NCBI GenBank assembly: GCA_025210395.1
Contig: JAOARV010000032.1
Coordinates: 83,215-147,214 of the forward strand
DNA: 64,000 nucleotides
Reading direction: 5' to 3'
Source: Marinisporobacter sp.
GTDB lineage: Bacteria > Bacillota > Clostridia > Peptostreptococcales > Thermotaleaceae
Below are positions 63,546 through 64,000 of the stretch, piece by piece; the first letter of the stretch is position 1; each line of letters begins with the position of its first letter. The notes under the pieces are model-generated. The model did no database searches and was not told the origin of the DNA. It worked only from the letters and a program-made list of their open reading frames with translations. A program made the translations under genes and the position numbers.

Positions 63546-63577
63546 CAGAAAACCACCGTTGCTTGTCTCGGTGGTAG
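63546..63577 (-). terminator. Terminator after the Rpn-like gene
   Basis: ACCACCG and CGGTGGT form a 7-bp GC-rich stem around ten bases; on the minus strand TTTTC follows. Confidence 0.55.
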
Positions 63578-63604
63578 TTTACTTTAAATGAGTCCTTCTA
63601 ATCC

Positions 63605-64000
63605 CTAATTTAATCCTTTTTTGATTATATTCTTTACGTATTCAATGTCTAAATCATTTATTTCGGCAATATACGTCAGCGAAAGTCCTTTTTTATGTTG
63701 TTTTAGGATCAATTCCTTTATTCCATCTTCTCTACCTTCTTTTCTACCTTCTTCTCTACCTTTTTGTGTATAGTGTATTTTTCTTATATCATCTATAGTC
63801 ATTTCAAAGATCCCTCCATTCCTTTTTTTGTAGTTTTCATATTGACTTTCTAACTGCTTATCTTCTATCAAAAATAAATATTCTAAAAAATCTACTAATG
63901 CTTTAATTTGTTCTTTATTTTTAACCTGATTATAATTTTTAAGCTCTTCTGCTAAGCTTATCTTTGCTCGATAAATTTCTTCATCATTAACACCTAGTGC
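63605..64000 (-). CDS. Rpn/PD-(D/E)XK transposase-family protein, C-terminal part
   Basis: The frame is open to the window's right edge, so the start lies outside. The visible 131 residues are the helical C-terminus: DEEIYRAKISLAEELKNYN, KEQIKALVDFLEYLF, then a charged repeat KGREEGRKEGREDG, and a final LSLTYIAEINDLDIEYVKN helix-turn-helix-like end. This tail is characteristic of Rpn/YhgA-like recombination-promoting nucleases. The nuclease core itself is not in view. The repeat arises from GAAGGT-type codon runs. Confidence 0.75.
   Translation of the reverse strand, partial: ALGVNDEEIYRAKISLAEELKNYNQVKNKEQIKALVDFLEYLFLIEDKQLESQYENYKKRNGGIFEMTIDDIRKIHYTQKGREEGRKEGREDGIKELILKQHKKGLSLTYIAEINDLDIEYVKNIIKKGLN

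Noticed and set aside
1..64000. CRISPR array, tRNA or rRNA genes
   Set aside because: No regularly spaced short direct repeats, cloverleaf sequences or conserved rRNA blocks were seen on either strand; the only regular repeats are the coding SBBP units and the CbiK duplication.

Overview
The window is low-GC DNA (roughly one-third G+C by eye) with strong AGGAG-type ribosome binding sites, many U-tailed hairpin terminators, a YtvI-type sporulation membrane protein, B12/glycine/Mn riboswitch classes common in Firmicutes, a sensory [FeFe]-hydrogenase protein and several ferrous-iron uptake genes. This points to an anaerobic spore-forming member of the Clostridia, perhaps near Alkaliphilus/Crassaminicella-like lineages; the genus is a guess. 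No rRNA, tRNA or CRISPR array was seen.

1-4.4 kb: tail of an SBBP beta-propeller repeat protein, a Nudix hydrolase, a TM1266-like hydrogenase-system regulator, and an ACT + DUF711 operon behind a glycine riboswitch. 4.5-16.9 kb: an eight-gene operon (large membrane protein, ABC-2 transporter, coiled-coil protein broken by an in-frame TGA, MoxR ATPase, DUF58 and two VWA membrane proteins), preceded by a leader with its own terminator. 17-21.3 kb: a nitrilase-type amidohydrolase, a CPA2 cation/proton antiporter paired with a PII-like protein, and an NhaC-type Na+/H+ antiporter with a structured leader.

22-30 kb: TetR and AraC regulators, a Fur-box-controlled feoA-feoB-feoC operon, the deleted remains of a two-gene ABC exporter, and a MATE pump. 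30.5-36 kb is an accessory, decaying stretch: small membrane proteins, an ASCH gene remnant cut by a 345-bp TnpB-less IS200/IS605-type element that keeps both end hairpins and an omega-RNA-like scaffold, an orphan anchored protein of different base composition, and a DUF6933-like pseudogene. 36-40.6 kb is a manganese/iron module: a yybP-ykoY (Mn2+) riboswitch before an MntR-like regulator, convergent with feoA and a FeoB split into two overlapping genes, with DtxR-type dyads upstream; then a frameshifted mscS.

40.7-51.8 kb is housekeeping: large glutamine synthetase, YtvI, a sensory hydrogenase-like protein with a DRTGG protein, oligoendopeptidase F, an FHA-FtsW/RodA-PBP operon and FabI. 51.8-59.9 kb is corrinoid/metal metabolism: CobI/CbiL, an ABC-2 exporter, and, behind a near-consensus promoter and a cobalamin riboswitch, a BtuCD-like transporter, an exported lipoprotein made of two tandem CbiK chelatase domains, and a substrate-binding lipoprotein with an SLH-like tail. 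59.9-64 kb holds a degenerate duplicate of the Uma2 gene, a ClpP-like lipoprotein, an IS4-family deletion derivative with intact inverted repeats, a small membrane protein, the intact Uma2 gene, and the end of an Rpn/PD-(D/E)XK-type protein.

The clearest regulatory logic is metal homeostasis: Fur over one Feo operon, an Mn2+ riboswitch plus MntR-like dyads over another, and B12-controlled tetrapyrrole/cobalt capture. The most unusual items are the TnpB-less omega-RNA element with readable boundaries, the tandem exported CbiK, and the riboswitch/MntR/split-FeoB module.
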